Source: Eudorina sp. 2006-703-Eu-15 (taxonomy: Eukaryota > Chlorophyta > Chlorophyceae > Chlamydomonadales > Volvocaceae). From it: 64,000 nt of DNA. Below are positions 26,181 to 39,000 of the stretch, in pieces; position 1 is the first letter of the stretch; every line of letters starts with the position of its first letter. The stretch is taken from contig BDSI01000171.1 of assembly GCA_003117195.1 (NCBI GenBank), forward strand, positions 152,717 to 216,716. Direction: 5' to 3'. The notes beneath the pieces are model-generated. The model saw only the letters and a list, made by a program, of their open reading frames with translations. It was not told the origin of the DNA and searched no databases. The position numbers were made by a program, and so were the translations under genes.

Positions 26181-26471
26181 ATGCCCTGGAAGCGCTTCGA
26201 CAAGACATCCCGTCTGGTTGGTGGGACGCCGCAGAGGTTGCCAACCGAGGCGAACCCGCTGGAGGGGGACGAAGTCACGGATATGCTGGTGAAGCACACG
26301 CATAGGGTGCGTGGAGGCTGCAAACTGGCACTCCACGAGTACATGGTACGGCACTTGTGGAGCCTGTCCGGTGCGCCATGGTGGCGCCAGTTCGTTTATG
26401 CAGTGTATGGTGAGGAAGCTTTGGCCGTCGCCGGGGCTGCTGTCACCGATGACCCGCGGGGTCCGCTGTAA
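26181..26471 (+). pseudogene. ORF fragment, possible transposon remnant
   Basis: A 96-codon open frame ending in a segment (TDDPRGPL then stop) whose DNA recurs at 22900-22975. Repetition of a coding 3' end and the sequence after it suggests the tail of a repeated element, for example a non-LTR retrotransposon, but no catalytic motif is present and I do not recognise the protein. It lies within a longer stretch (25790-27200) of plus-strand open frames that read in different registers. Confidence 0.25.
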
Positions 26472-29400
26472 CATCCTTAATAGTACGGCGCTACAGCGGC
26501 ACGGGGTCGGTGAGGGGAGACGAGTGACACACACACACACATTTATTTTGGGCGCCACTCGGCCCCTCGCATGCATGTCACGCACTCCTGTTCTGCCTGC
26601 TTAAATAATACACATTTTGTCTGGAGGGATGGAGGATGGAGGATGCCGATCCCCAAGTGCAGAGGATGGTTTATTTCAAGGGTGAGGGAAAAAACGTGCA
26701 GCAGAGAATGTGGACGGAGGTTAAATGGGAAAATGTCAATAAGGAGGCATATTGGCGGCTGGCGCTCGATGGGATCCCTGTGCTGGGAAACTCGCACATG
26801 GGGGGGCCCGGCTGTGGCCCCTTGCGGGTGCGGGACATACCCTGGACGGAACCGGGGTGATGCGGCCAACGCCGAGGCAACACCACTTTTGGGGCTATGG
26901 GGTGGCCCAAGTACGCACGTAGTTGCACAGATCGAGGCAAGACTAGGAGGGAGGGAGCATTCATAGACATACAGCAAATGTGGCTGCCCCAGCCCCTCTG
27001 GGGGATGCAACAGTGCTTGTGGGACATTGACGTCTTGGCGGCAATAAGTGCCATGGAAACGGGCCGGCGCGCTCCAGGGCCAAGGACGGCAACCCGCAAT
27101 GAACGGATGGAGCTGAAGGGATGGCCGCCCGGCGGGCGGTGGCAGAGTTTTGGAGCCGGGTCTACGACTTCGCAGAGCTGGACAGGCAAGCCGGGGAGGG
27201 GTTAGTCCCTGTTATTAGTCCGAGGTGGGGGCTACACACCCCATGTTGAAGGTGCGTGCAGGATGACCGTGTGGTGTGCCGCGGCCCTGTACATACAGCC
27301 AGGCCAGGATTATTCGCTGTCGTCCAGTGGCCGCAAGAGTGTTGGGCCGCAGGGTGACGGGACGCACGATTGTGTGATATTCGTCTAGACCATTGGCGCC
27401 CTCGTTAGGGGGCGGAGGTACCAGACCGGCTTGGGACGTCCAGTGGCCGCAGACAGCTGGGCTGAAGGGGGTTATTACAGTGGACCTCGCCCGCGGGTCA
27501 TCGATCGGTACAAGCCGCAGCCTCCGCACCACACACATAGGGCAAAACCGAAACCGCGCCACGGTAGGTGCTAGGTGGTGCATCGGACAGGCTCCACAAG
27601 TGCACCGAAGCACACACCGCACCCACTCTACCAAGGAACCACCCCGTTCCGGAGGGCCGTCCATAGCCGAAGATCAAGTCCGCTCAGGGGGATTTAGCCA
27701 CCTGGGCGCCCTATTAGCAATCGAACCACGCACCACCCCAGCCACGATCGGATCTCGTCTCCGGCGGTGGCCTACCTGTAGTCCTGGAAGGCGACGGGGG
27801 CTCGCGAGCCACCATCAGGGACCTGTCCGGACGTCCCAAGCCGGTCGGGTACCTCCGTGCCCCAACAACGAAGGGGGCCAATGGCCTAGACGGATATCGC
27901 CCCGTCCCGTGACCCATTACTTGATAACGGCCACTAGGCTTCGGCTAAGTACGTACCCTGGCTGGCCTGACGCCATATACACATGCAGTAGTAAAAGTGC
28001 CTCGCTCGGCCTAATCGTGATTCCGTAGGTGCACATTCTGCGTCCCTGAAAACGAAGTCATTCATCGTACTGGTCACGTACAGTAGTAGCTAGCTAGTAG
28101 TATTTGCCGTGCTTGTACAGGAACGGCATTCTCAAACACCCGCCAGCTCGTTTTGAGCTGCTCCGCAGTAGATAGACACAGGGGCAGTATGTACGCGCGG
28201 CACGCTCTCGACCCTGCTGTCCGGCTTGCTGCTGACTTCCATCAAGCTCCCCGCCAACACGTATCCGAACCAGCCATCCAGTGTGTAGGCAGCAGGGTGC
28301 CGCCGGCTTCCTGTAAGCCAGAAAAAGAAAGGGAGCCAGGCAGGCAGGGCGCTTGAACAATCAAACGGGCCACATGCATGCTTCGTTTACAGACAACAAA
28401 TGGAATAAAGTGTTTTATGACATTCGTATATATATTATGCGCTTTGCTTGACACGAAACAACTCCGATGGGTACAACCCTGTGGATTGCTTGCTTCTGAG
28501 AGGAAGGTTACCGGAATCGCGAGAGAGGCGCCTCTAGTAAGCGCCATCTATCAAGGAGGACGCGGACACAAGCGTACAGCCGGCAGCTGCCGTACATAGA
28601 AGGGAAACACAGGCACCCCGGAAAACCAGGGAAACCCACATACCCAGATAGAGAAACCGCCAACGCCCCCCCCGCCGAACCTACACCCACGCAAATCGAA
28701 CAGACCCGGCCCCTCCAAAAACACAAGCACGCAGGCTACCGACCTGGCGCGCGCCCTCCACCAATCAAGCAAGCACGTTCACAGTACACAACACTGCGTG
28801 GCGCACAATCGAGGGCCGGGAGGATGTCTTCTACCCCTAACAGGAAAACAAACCCCCTAGTGTTTTGGGGCGTAACCACACCGAGCATACATCCAGCCAG
28901 CAGCCGCCTGGCAAAGTCCTTCATCAGCATAAGTTATCGGCGACTGGCAGCGTCATGGTCGGTCGGTCCAGCGACGGTAGGTCAGGCGGCAGGGCACTAT
29001 GATCCGCACTCAACAACTCAACATCTCCTCGAGCAACATGGCAATTGCTTGTATTGGGCAACAAGTTTGGTAAAAGGGTCATATCATCAAAAGACACGCT
29101 TCGCCACGCTCTAACGAATGAGAATCCAGTTCCCGGGGCCCAGCCAGTTTACCCCCCAACAAACGAACTTCGCAGGAACCTCTGGATTCGCATGTAGAAC
29201 TCGGCTAGCTGGAGTAGTTCTAAGCCGGTTCCACGTACGAGGCCAGCAGCCCGCTGCCACCGCGCGATTCTGTAATGCAAGGTTACTAACCCTGCAGGGT
29301 CGATTATAGGGACTTATACTGTACTACAATATAAGTCCCTACAATAGCTAGACCATGCACAGCATCTCGAACAGCCTCAATGCGTGTCAGTCACAGCCAC

Positions 29401-30589
29401 CCTGGCCGGTATCCTCCATCCCCTCTTCACTTTCTTTCGTAACACTTAAAACTCCAACTACCATTACCACCACTACGTGCGTCGACATGGGCACGTCCAA
29501 AATTGTATATTCATGCACAGAAACCGCAATCTGTAGGGTGGGGTGGAGAGGGGTCGGGTGTATGTGCCTGCACACAGCCAGGAGAAGATAGAATCCGTAT
29601 AATCCGGAGGTACGTACCGCAAGAAACGACGATGCGACAGGACGGAGGGAGCGCGCACGCAGCACGCCTGAAGGAACAAGTTCCACAACGCAGCAGCGAA
29701 GCATTCACAGCCATAAGCTGCCACCAGCAGTTTTCTCAAGACTTGACGGCGGAGAAAAAGAACACAGCAATGAACGTCCCCCCTCTACCCCCTCAGCAGG
29801 CAGCTCTCGGCTGCCACTCGGAGTAAATACGTATGTATGCATCCACATATATATAAACCGTCATGACGTCACAAAGATCATCACGCCATTGCTCATTGCA
29901 TTGCACTAGGTGACACTTGTAATAACGGGCAACCCACTATATTTGCACCCCACAGGAGCACATACACCGCAGCAGCCGTGAATGGCATGGGCGACATGAT
30001 AATGTATGTACGGTATTGATAAGAACATGAAAGCGTGGGTAGCCCCGCCCACAAGCAATAATATCTCCTACCACTCCGACCCGATCTCGGTCGGTATACC
30101 CGCCCGCATCCAAATATATGTCAATAATCAAGTTTGCAAAACCGCAGAACGTCATGTTAGCTGATGTATGTATGTGTTGGAAACGCTGCAGTGTCGACCG
30201 ATGTCGCAGTACGGCAACGGATGGCCGGCGGCCGCCTGGGAACCTAAGATGTTGCCGAGAAAACGTAAGTACGTAAGTCGCCTCAAACCAGGCAATCAAG
30301 TTCTCCTTACCACAGCCGCGCCCGTAAAACCACGTCGCCAACCCTGGTCTACATACCGCTGGCAGCCGTTCCGTCAGACATCCGTCGCTCGGTGTATGAG
30401 CTCCATTGGCACTGAATCGGTGTCCGAAATCGGTATCCGAAAGCAGTATGCAAGCCCCACTGACTTTCCAAGCCCCTGCGCCGACGGTAACCTTGCCAGA
30501 GACTGTATGTAGCCAGCTGCAGTGGCGCCGTCCATGATTATACCCAGATCCATCCTTGGGCCATATGAATCCTCCACCAGACTAACCGG

Positions 30590-32365
30590 ACCAAGGCCGG
30601 TGTTATGTGCTGCGCGTTGAAACGACCCGCCAGAAACGAACCTCGCCAACGAAAGCCGGTAGCTACACCATCCCAGGCCCTCACGCACGGACACTAAGAC
30701 CAGGGCACCTCGCTGGCATTCAGCGGGTGATTGTGAGTGATGGCGGGCTCGCTCATGCAGATGGCCAGACATACGTGTATGCCGATCTATCCGCCGATAT
30801 ATACCATCCTAGATAAGTAAAACCGCCGTCCGAACACTTGCCGCCGGCCTATCTAGATAGAGCTGACAGCGCACGCACACACAACAACTGCCATGCTCCG
30901 CCCAGTCGAGCGATTGGTACGGCAGCCCACACAACGAACATCAACATCGTCATCACCATCAAGCAAGCAAGCAGCTCGCGGTGAGACGTGAATTGAGGTA
31001 GTGCTGGAGCCGCCCGCCCGGCAGGTACCTAGGCGATAGAGGAGGAGCGAGGAAGAGAGTCACAAGCCTCCCATCACGCACCTCAGCTCAGGCTCAGACA
31101 GAATTGTTTCTAGACTGTCACGCACGTGCGCAGGGCAATCAAGGAGCGGCGTGCGTGTCCGAGCCCGGCACGGTTGTTACCAGGTAGGCATCATCGCCCG
31201 CCGCTGCTTGAAGTCGAGCTGGCAACATCTGTGCTGCCAACACCTGCCTCCTACCCCGTAACGAGATATAAATAAAGAGGAAAGGAAAGAGTAGGTTTGC
31301 GAGGAAAAGGCCCGCCCTCGTCCCACCACTACACACTAAGGAGTGAAAGATTGACCACGAAGGTCAGGCTCTCGGTCGTCCATCCGTCTATTCCGTCCTT
31401 GCTTAGCAATCCTAATCGGTGCTGATATATTCGCACAACGACCGGAGAGCCCCGGGCCAGTCATCAAGAGTCAACAATTCTGCAGGACACGGTGGTCATT
31501 TAATAATTACGGTAAACCCAACAGTGAGCAGGAACACGCCCCAACGCCCCCTCCTAGGACCAGGACAAGTCACCGCGCGCCCGGTCAAGTCCAAGGGCGA
31601 TAAAAAAAGAAATGTGTGAGGTCTCCTAGTGTAGTGAGTGAGCAAGCGTCAGCCTTATCAAAAGCTCATCCTTCGAAATTGATGCGCCTGTACAAATACA
31701 CAGGGCAGTACGGCAGTGTGCTTTCAGTGTTTTCTTTCAGGTAGGCAGCTCTAGACACGCACAGCTGCAGAACCTGACGTCCTCAAATTGCGACCCGCGG
31801 TATCCACGCACATGCATCGATCGACCATGAATCGGGACTATCGGCCCCTGCAAGCAAGTCTCTTCGTTCTTAACAAAAAAAGTCATCCGTGCGCCTTGAG
31901 AAGCATGCAAGTAAGAGGGGCATAAAAATATAACAAATGCCTGAAAAAACACCGCCGATCTGGCCTTTTAGTAAACACCCGTTGTCACGCGCGCGTCACG
32001 GTCGATGACGGAGCCACCCTCCCTCGTTACTCTCCGCCGCAGGGCCGGCGACACCGACCCACCCGCCGCTGCCACGAAGCGCTTCAACCAAGGACGACGG
32101 AGCTAACCACACTACTGCTACACCAGGCCGTCACCATTCGTTGATCCATCCATTACACCGGCAGTATGATAATAATCGGCCGAGCGGGGGCCAGGGCGGG
32201 CAACGCTCCATTCATCATACGGGTGTGCATCATGAAAATGTCGTGGGCGTTCGATAATGCATTAGTCGAGCGGCTGCTGGATGGGTATCACCCGCCTGGC
32301 CCCGCCGTCCTTGCCAAGACATACTGAACACACTAAACACACACGAAATGGTTTCAGTGTTTCTG
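30590..32365. other. Left part of the duplicated segment (copy B), intergenic
   Basis: The stretch 30592-30775 matches 8227-8410, including gaaagccggtagctac and tgatggcgggctcgctcatg. Further similarity with 8420-11360 is patchy. No gene is seen. Strong similarity resumes at 32366, equivalent to 11359, next to the 3' end of the kinase copies. Confidence 0.55.
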
Positions 32366-32503
32366 GGTCTCCGTGCGCATATATATCTCAACAACCGGTT
32401 GCGACCCAAGTGATAGAGCTCTCCTGCTGGGGATGCCGGCGGCGGAAGCGGTTGCGAGCCCCGCCCCCAAGCTGGCTGGCAGCAGCCTCTGCCGCAGCAG
32501 CAG

Positions 32504-32594
32504 TGTTGTATCATGCCTTATCAGAAAAGGACCAGCTGGCAGATGCCTTCCAGTGACATCTCATGATACTTATCCAGGATCGTTATACACTACA
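32504..32594 (-). repeat. 3' LTR of the TRIM
   Basis: 91-bp terminal repeat; read on the minus strand it follows the purine-rich tract at 32595-32609. It provides the final codons and TAA stop (32844-32846 is in its partner copy) only through the other LTR, not this one. Confidence 0.88.
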
Positions 32595-32764
32595 ATTATC
32601 CCCCCTCAGCAGGGAGCGTCCTCGCGCCCGGTCAGGCACCGGTAGGATTCGAACCCTCACGGCCTAGTCTTGGGTCCGCCACCTCCCAAGTACTAGCAGT
32701 AACCGCCCCCTGCCCAGGTGACAAGGGGGATTCGAACCCGCGCGACCAGGTCTCGATACCAAAT

Positions 32765-32855
32765 TGTTGTATCATGCCTTATCAGAAAAGGACCAGCTGG
32801 CAGATGCCTTCCAGCGACATCTCATGATACTTATCCAGGATCGTTATACACTACA
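32765..32855 (-). repeat. 5' LTR of the TRIM, contains the stop codon of kinase B
   Basis: 91-bp terminal repeat directly beyond the last host codons of kinase B. The kinase frame enters it and ends at TAA after three foreign codons (Cys-Ser-Val). Confidence 0.88.
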
Positions 32856-32982
32856 AGCAGCTGGGGAAGTGCAAGGTTCTGCCTCCGGGATGCTCGCCAG
32901 CAGCGTCACATGCGTCGGCGCGCCGCCGCCCCAGCTGACTAGGTTGCCCGGGCTCGAGGAGTGGGACGGGCCCCGCGCATCA

Positions 32983-33016
<34 letters not shown>

Positions 33017-36000
33017 CCTGCTGCTGGGCGCTTTCCGGCCCGGTCGCAAACGAGCTCAGGAAGCTCACCGTGAGCGCTTTAGCGCAGTCCTCACTGCCGT
33101 TGCCCATGCCGCCAAACTCCGACAGCTTCTGGGGTTGACCCATGGGTCGCACCGACTCCGCCGCCGCCGCGGTGCCGCCACCAGCGAGCTGCTTGGCCAC
33201 CGTCTGTCCGGCGGCAAAATCGTGTACGGCAACGACCATGGCCACCGGGCGGGGGTCGCAGCCGGGGGTTATCCACTCAGGCTGCGGCCGCTGCTGCGGG
33301 TCCATGTTCACAACGACGCACCCGCCGCCGTAGGTGCTGCGCGGGAGGCCGCTGTCGGAGAGCCCCGCGGGCTGGTCGTTGGTGTAATCGAGGGATTCGG
33401 GCTCGACCCGGTCCGCTGCGGCCGCGATGGCGGCGACCATGGCGGAGTCAGCCTGCGGGCAGGCCGGATATGGACGGCATGATTAAGGCAGCGGACGCCG
33501 AAACCTGAACCCCAACACCACGGTCCGGGCAAGGAGGGGACGCGGGCATACATACCGCGTAGCAGCAGGAGGCGACGGCATCCGCAAGCTTGCCGGGGAC
33601 GAAGGTAATGACGGGCCATGCCATGCCATGCCAGGTCAGGTCCCCACTCGCTGGAGATGCCGTTTCGGCCCCTACCTGGTGGAATACCGCCCGTTCCTCG
33701 TCGGGGAACAACGGACATGCCCATGTATATCGCTTGAGATGCGCTTTCCCATCACGGGCCCTTGCCGGGTGCGGCGGTGCGTGTTAGCCTTTGACGCGCT
33801 TCTGCTTCCGATGGCCAGCTAACCATAAATCGGTCAGAGTGGCCGCTGCTGCCGCTCGTGTCACAAGCTGCGGAGCGGGTGCTGTCAGGGCATGTGCGCG
33901 TACTCGTGATGAACCAGGGGGATACCCGGCAACCCATGAATTTGGTGACTCGGCATCCACCCACCTATTGCAAGCTTGTTGATACATACAGTTCCCCCGC
34001 CACCGTCCGACAAGCCCCTTCACCGCCGCTGCCTAGGCAGGTAGGCAGACCGGCAGCCAGGTACCACAGCATGTAAGCAACGAGCTCCGAGGAGGCCCTC
34101 TGACGGACGGCGGGGTACCGGTGGCGCCCCCTGCCCTGCCTCCCTCCCTTACTTCACCGCAAGGATCACAACGCCGCACAACCCCACCCACCTCCTGCTG
34201 CAGCACTCGGGCACCTCGGCCGCAGTCGGGGCCGTTATTCGTCGCCTGCTGCTGCTCCAGGCCCTCTGCTGCTGCACCGGCATCGGCGCCGCTATTGCCT
34301 CCAGCGTCTGTGGCATGTTCGGCTTCTTCTGCACCGACGGCGGCAGCGCAGCCTTCAACCTCCGCCGCTGTGCACACCTCGGCGGGCTTCCGGAGATCCG
34401 CAGTGAGGCCGGCGCCCCTGACGGCTGGAGCACGGAGCGACGGTGGTATCGGAGCTGCGGCTGCACCGGCTGCCGCCACTCCAGCAACGCCCTCCGCCGC
34501 CCCGAACTCCACCTCCTGCGCAGACCACCCCACAGACCAGGCGATGAATGCACTGCTGCCGCCTTTGTCTACCCCATTTGCTGCCTTGGCACACACACTT
34601 TCGCGCACACGCGTTATCAAGGTAATTTGCGTTGCCGCCGGTCGTCATCGACGGTGCTGAATACGAGGCGTCTTATTCCTCGTGGCGGGAACAACTCGTG
34701 GATCGCACAGCACGCACAGCGTGGTGATGTGAGTTCGTGAGGTTCGTGTGGCCAAGGCAGCGGCCCCGCACCAGCTGGCATCCTTCCGCGACAGCGAGGC
34801 AGTGCCACTAATTTGACAGCGGCCTCTTTCACCGCACCCTTTCCTATACTCTACGGTTCTGGAACGGGGTACACATTTTAGGCATTCGGGCATCTGTCGG
34901 CATCTGCGTTGCTGCGCCCGTCACATGTCACGCACTCCTGCCTTGCGTGCGATTGGGCCTGCGACAGCGGCCGGACACATTCCCCCCGCAGCGGTCGGAC
35001 ACATTTCCCCCCTGGGGCGGCGAGGACCCATCCCGGTGGGCTGTCCCAGCAGCAGGGTTCCAGCAAGCGCACGTTGATGCAATTGCCTCATGTGTCATAT
35101 CCGTCAACCATGTGTGCCTTCGCGCGAGACCAGCAGGCGGGGAGCGCATTAGCCCATACAAGCAATCAGCTGGCTGGCTTCCTCGCCGTCCCGCGCCCAC
35201 CCGCGCCCGCTGCCTGCGGTGACATGCAGCTGTCCACACAGCGGTCTGTCCGCGGGGCACCTCACCACACCACATCACCCCGGGCTGGGTGTGTCTGGGC
35301 GGTTTTTCTTTGTAACCCCACACCATCCCACCTCTCACAATTCCCACCTACACACACCTGCAGGATCAGTGCCAGGCTCTTGACCACCTCCGCCGCCGCG
35401 GGCCGCCGCCGCGGGTCTGTCTGCCAGCAGCTCTCGATCAGCGCCCGCAGTTTGGGCGGGCAGCGGTCCGGGGGGATGAGCTCCAGGGGCGGCCGGGCCC
35501 CCTGCAGCGCCACCCGGATGGCCACGTCCATCATGTTGCAGCCGCTCCAGGGGCGCTCGCCCGCCAACATCTCCCACAACAGCACCGCTAGCGAGTAGAT
35601 GTCCTGTGGCGATGTGCAGTCAGACAGACGGGGGGAGGACAAGGCAGAGTTAGATCCTCTCTGCACGGTCTGCTTCATTACCGCCGGCAATTAGATCATT
35701 ACCCCCAATATGGGCGCACGGACGGAGGTATGGGCCGGTAGCACTGCCTGACAGGCTGTCTGGATGGCTGCTGCCAGGAAACAGCATGCCCAGCCCAAAG
35801 CTACGAAAGCGTCCGGCCTCCCTTACTCCACCTGATGCCGCCCCGCCCCAACCCCTCTTGCTCACCGCTTTGTGTGTGATGACCGCGTTCATGGGGTCGA
35901 GGCCCTCTGCATCGGACAGGAGGAGAGCGATAGCGGAGCAGGTGGCAGAGGCGGAGTTGGGGAATAGCAGCCTTATTAAGTTATTATACCCGTGATGCGC

Positions 36001-39000
36001 ATTTGGTGGGTTGGACGCTGGGAGAGAAGTGTCGGGTCGTTGTCGGGCAGTAGCAGATGTAGATGTCGGCCAGCTGGGCGGTGGTAAGACATGACGGCTT
36101 AGGCACCAGCGGGGTACTCTCTGCCCACGCTGTGTTATGACGTCACTGTCCTCTCCACCGACACTCATGCCGGGGTCCCAGCCCTCATCCTCAACCTCAT
36201 CCCCGGAACTTCTGTTTGCAACTTCTACACCAACAGGAGGCTCAGCGCCCCCGGCCGCACGTGTGCAAGTCTCACCAGGAGCAATCGGGACCACCGGACT
36301 GTGAGTCTTGACCCCGGGCTAGGTTATCAAGGCGGACGGTCCATGGTCGGATCTACATCCCCTGGTTCGGCTCTATTTGGGGGGAAGGGGGCTGCAAAGG
36401 ACGCGTCCCTTGCCACTCTGCTGGGTATAAAGCCCTGCCCCCACCCGCCATGCTTACCGGGCGCCAGGTAGGCCGGCTGTGGAGGCGGAGGTGCGGAGCG
36501 CCGCGCAAGCAGAGGACCGTGCGCGGGCCGAGAGGGACAGCGGCAGGGCACAGGAGGTAGGTTGAAAGGGATACGTCAAGACGAGCGCGACATCTCTAAA
36601 GGCACAGTCTCGATGGCGCGGCACCCATAAGCTCCATCCGTCCGTCCATCCGTCGCCTTCGTTCGTGTCACAGCCGCGGCCAGCCCTGTCTCACTCCCTC
36701 ACCGTGCCGGCACCGGGTGTCTGGGTGGGCGCCTCCGTGCTACGCAGCCGAGACAGCCCAAAGTCCTGCATGTGCACGCGTGGGTGGGTGGGTGGCACAG
36801 CCATGTGCGTGGGTGGGTGGGGTCCCTCATCAGTCATCACGCGGCGGGCAGGGCGGACTGCGACTGATGGGCAACGGCGGGGTGCGTGCGTGTTTGGCGA
36901 GGTGCATAATAAGTTGCTTGGGTTGAACAAGGCTCCTCGGGACAGCAGCCAGTCAAGAGTCAACTGATGTTATGCAGATGAAGGTGCATGATAGACTTTG
37001 TCGGTCATTTGCCTTTCTTTCGCATCCAACATGCCTGCCGGTCTGCAATCCTTGCGGCGATGAAGACAGTCATGGCTAACAGGCACAACTACGTTGGAGC
37101 CACTTGCGCACTGGTATATCATTCATTCAGTTCACTGACGGCTCCCTAGGGATTCTGGCTTGGCGAAAATCATTTAGACATCCTGTCAGAACGCTGGCAA
37201 GCAGGCAGCAGCCAACCCTCCCGCCGTGCCCTTGAGTCCCCCACAGGCCTACCCACCCAGCCACGCACCCACCGTGAGTTTGACCTCGGGTCGGATGTTG
37301 GTCGGGTCGTTGATGAGTACATTGGCGGGCTGAAAGGGGCAGGAGGGGGCGGGAGGAAGGTGGCATGAATGGGTACGGTTAGTATGGTATGTGAAGGCAG
37401 CTGTCTGATCGATCGATTCAGCTGACGTTTCGGAGTCTGGGCGATTAGACGACGCCCGTCTGTGTCTCCCACAAACCTTTCGCAGAATCCCTTCCAACAC
37501 CTGTCAATGGCAAAGGCGTCGTCGAAGCAGAAAGTCCCTGGCAGCAGCAGGTTGCTCGCGCGCGGGGGGAGGCAGTCGTGGCACGCTCAATACCCCACAT
37601 CCGCATGCAAGCCCAGGCATCGGAGCACTGGACACATCCAACATAACTTCATGAAAGCGTTAGGGAAAACAAAACGGCTGACCAAGAGACCACGCACTGC
37701 GGCGCGGCACTAATAAAACGCATACTTGAATCATTTCATTACTGTTATTCCGCTCCGTCCAAATAACTGCTGCTCCCACAGCTCCATCCTTATTACTGCT
37801 CAGGTCAGGTCAGGTGACACTACCGCGGATAGGCGGTTTAAGGTCATGGGTTCGAGTCCCAGGGTGACCCCTGACATTGTTCGGGAGCATGAGATTATGG
37901 CTAGCTGCTGAGATGTGGAGTTGAGATCACAGTTGATGGATTGAGATTCGCACGCTAGATCGGTGGCGATTGCTGAACCCTCTGTCTCTACAGATGTGCG
38001 GGTGAATGGATGAGGTGGGATCCTTGGTTGGCAGGATCAACCGCCTTGGACCCTCGGTTCGTATGGCGTAGGTTCGGTGTGATGATGGTTGAAGGTGTCC
38101 TATAGCATCATATAAAACCGCGACATAAACCCTTAGACAGGGCCCGGAAGCCTATCCACACTGTAACGGTACTACTATTACTGCTTTCCCAGCATCCATC
38201 CCCACGCTACGTATACGATTTCCACTTAATACCTTGAGGTCCCGGTGCATGACGGTGGGGTGCAGGTACTCCAAGCCCTTGCTGATCTCCAAAGCCACAT
38301 TGAGCACCTGTCAGAGCCCCATCGCGGGAGGAGGGCAACAGGGCGGCGGATTGGACCCACCATCAGCATGGATGGAGCGCAAGCGGAAGCAAACCCGCCT
38401 GCCGTCAGTGTATGCCCTTGCTTGGGGTGTGGCCACGATTACCTAAGGAACCCTTGGGCGTCCGGCGTGAATGTTGACGTTTGTGTAAGGAGTTGCACAC
38501 CTTACCGTGTCACATGATGTTTCAACACTCTCGATATGGGTCGTGTAAGGACGGTCCGTCTACCTTAACGATAAACGAATACCTAGCTAGCGGAAGCGTG
38601 GATCTTTAGTAGTAACACAAAAGGATATTGGGTCAGGTTGGGACTCGGACCCAAAGCACAGTATGTAAGTGGCGGCACCTGCCCCTGCCCTGTGAGCTTT
38701 TGTGCACCGCGGACCTCATCACAATCCGCGTGTCGTATCTTGATACGACAGATCGTGCATATCTGTGTCCTCCTAGAGAACTCCAAAGCCATTACGACAT
38801 ACCACATAATGCTTTGGTTATAATTTATAATTTGTGATCCAGCTTAATTCTAGGATCGGTTAACTCACGTTATTGGTAAGGCCCATGGGTCAGACCCGCG
38901 AAATCGCTAAGTCCGAAGCACGGTCTTACACTCCCCCCTCCCTGAAGCGAACGTCCCGGGAGCTGTTCCGAAATCGGAACTTTAATGTGGTTGTTTTCTT

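Larger units (their letters stand above)
32504..32855 (-). mobile_element. Terminal-repeat retrotransposon in miniature (TRIM), 352 bp
   Basis: Two direct repeats of 91 bp (32504-32594 and 32765-32855) differ at one base and begin TGT and end ACA like LTRs. They are flanked by a perfect 5-bp target duplication AGCAG (32499-32503 and 32856-32860). Read on the minus strand, a primer-binding-like site TGGTATCGAGACC (32749-32761) follows the 5' LTR after three bases, and a purine tract GAGGGGGGATAAT precedes the 3' LTR. The internal part is only 170 bp and codes for nothing. The equivalent place in kinase A (around 11490) has no insertion. It sits at the 3' end of kinase B and supplies its stop codon. 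PBS identity with an initiator Met tRNA is an inference from the first seven bases. Confidence 0.9.

Noticed and set aside
37801..37876. tRNA gene
   Set aside because: The T-arm and B-box are good, but the acceptor and anticodon arms cannot be formed at normal length; it fits a SINE head better.
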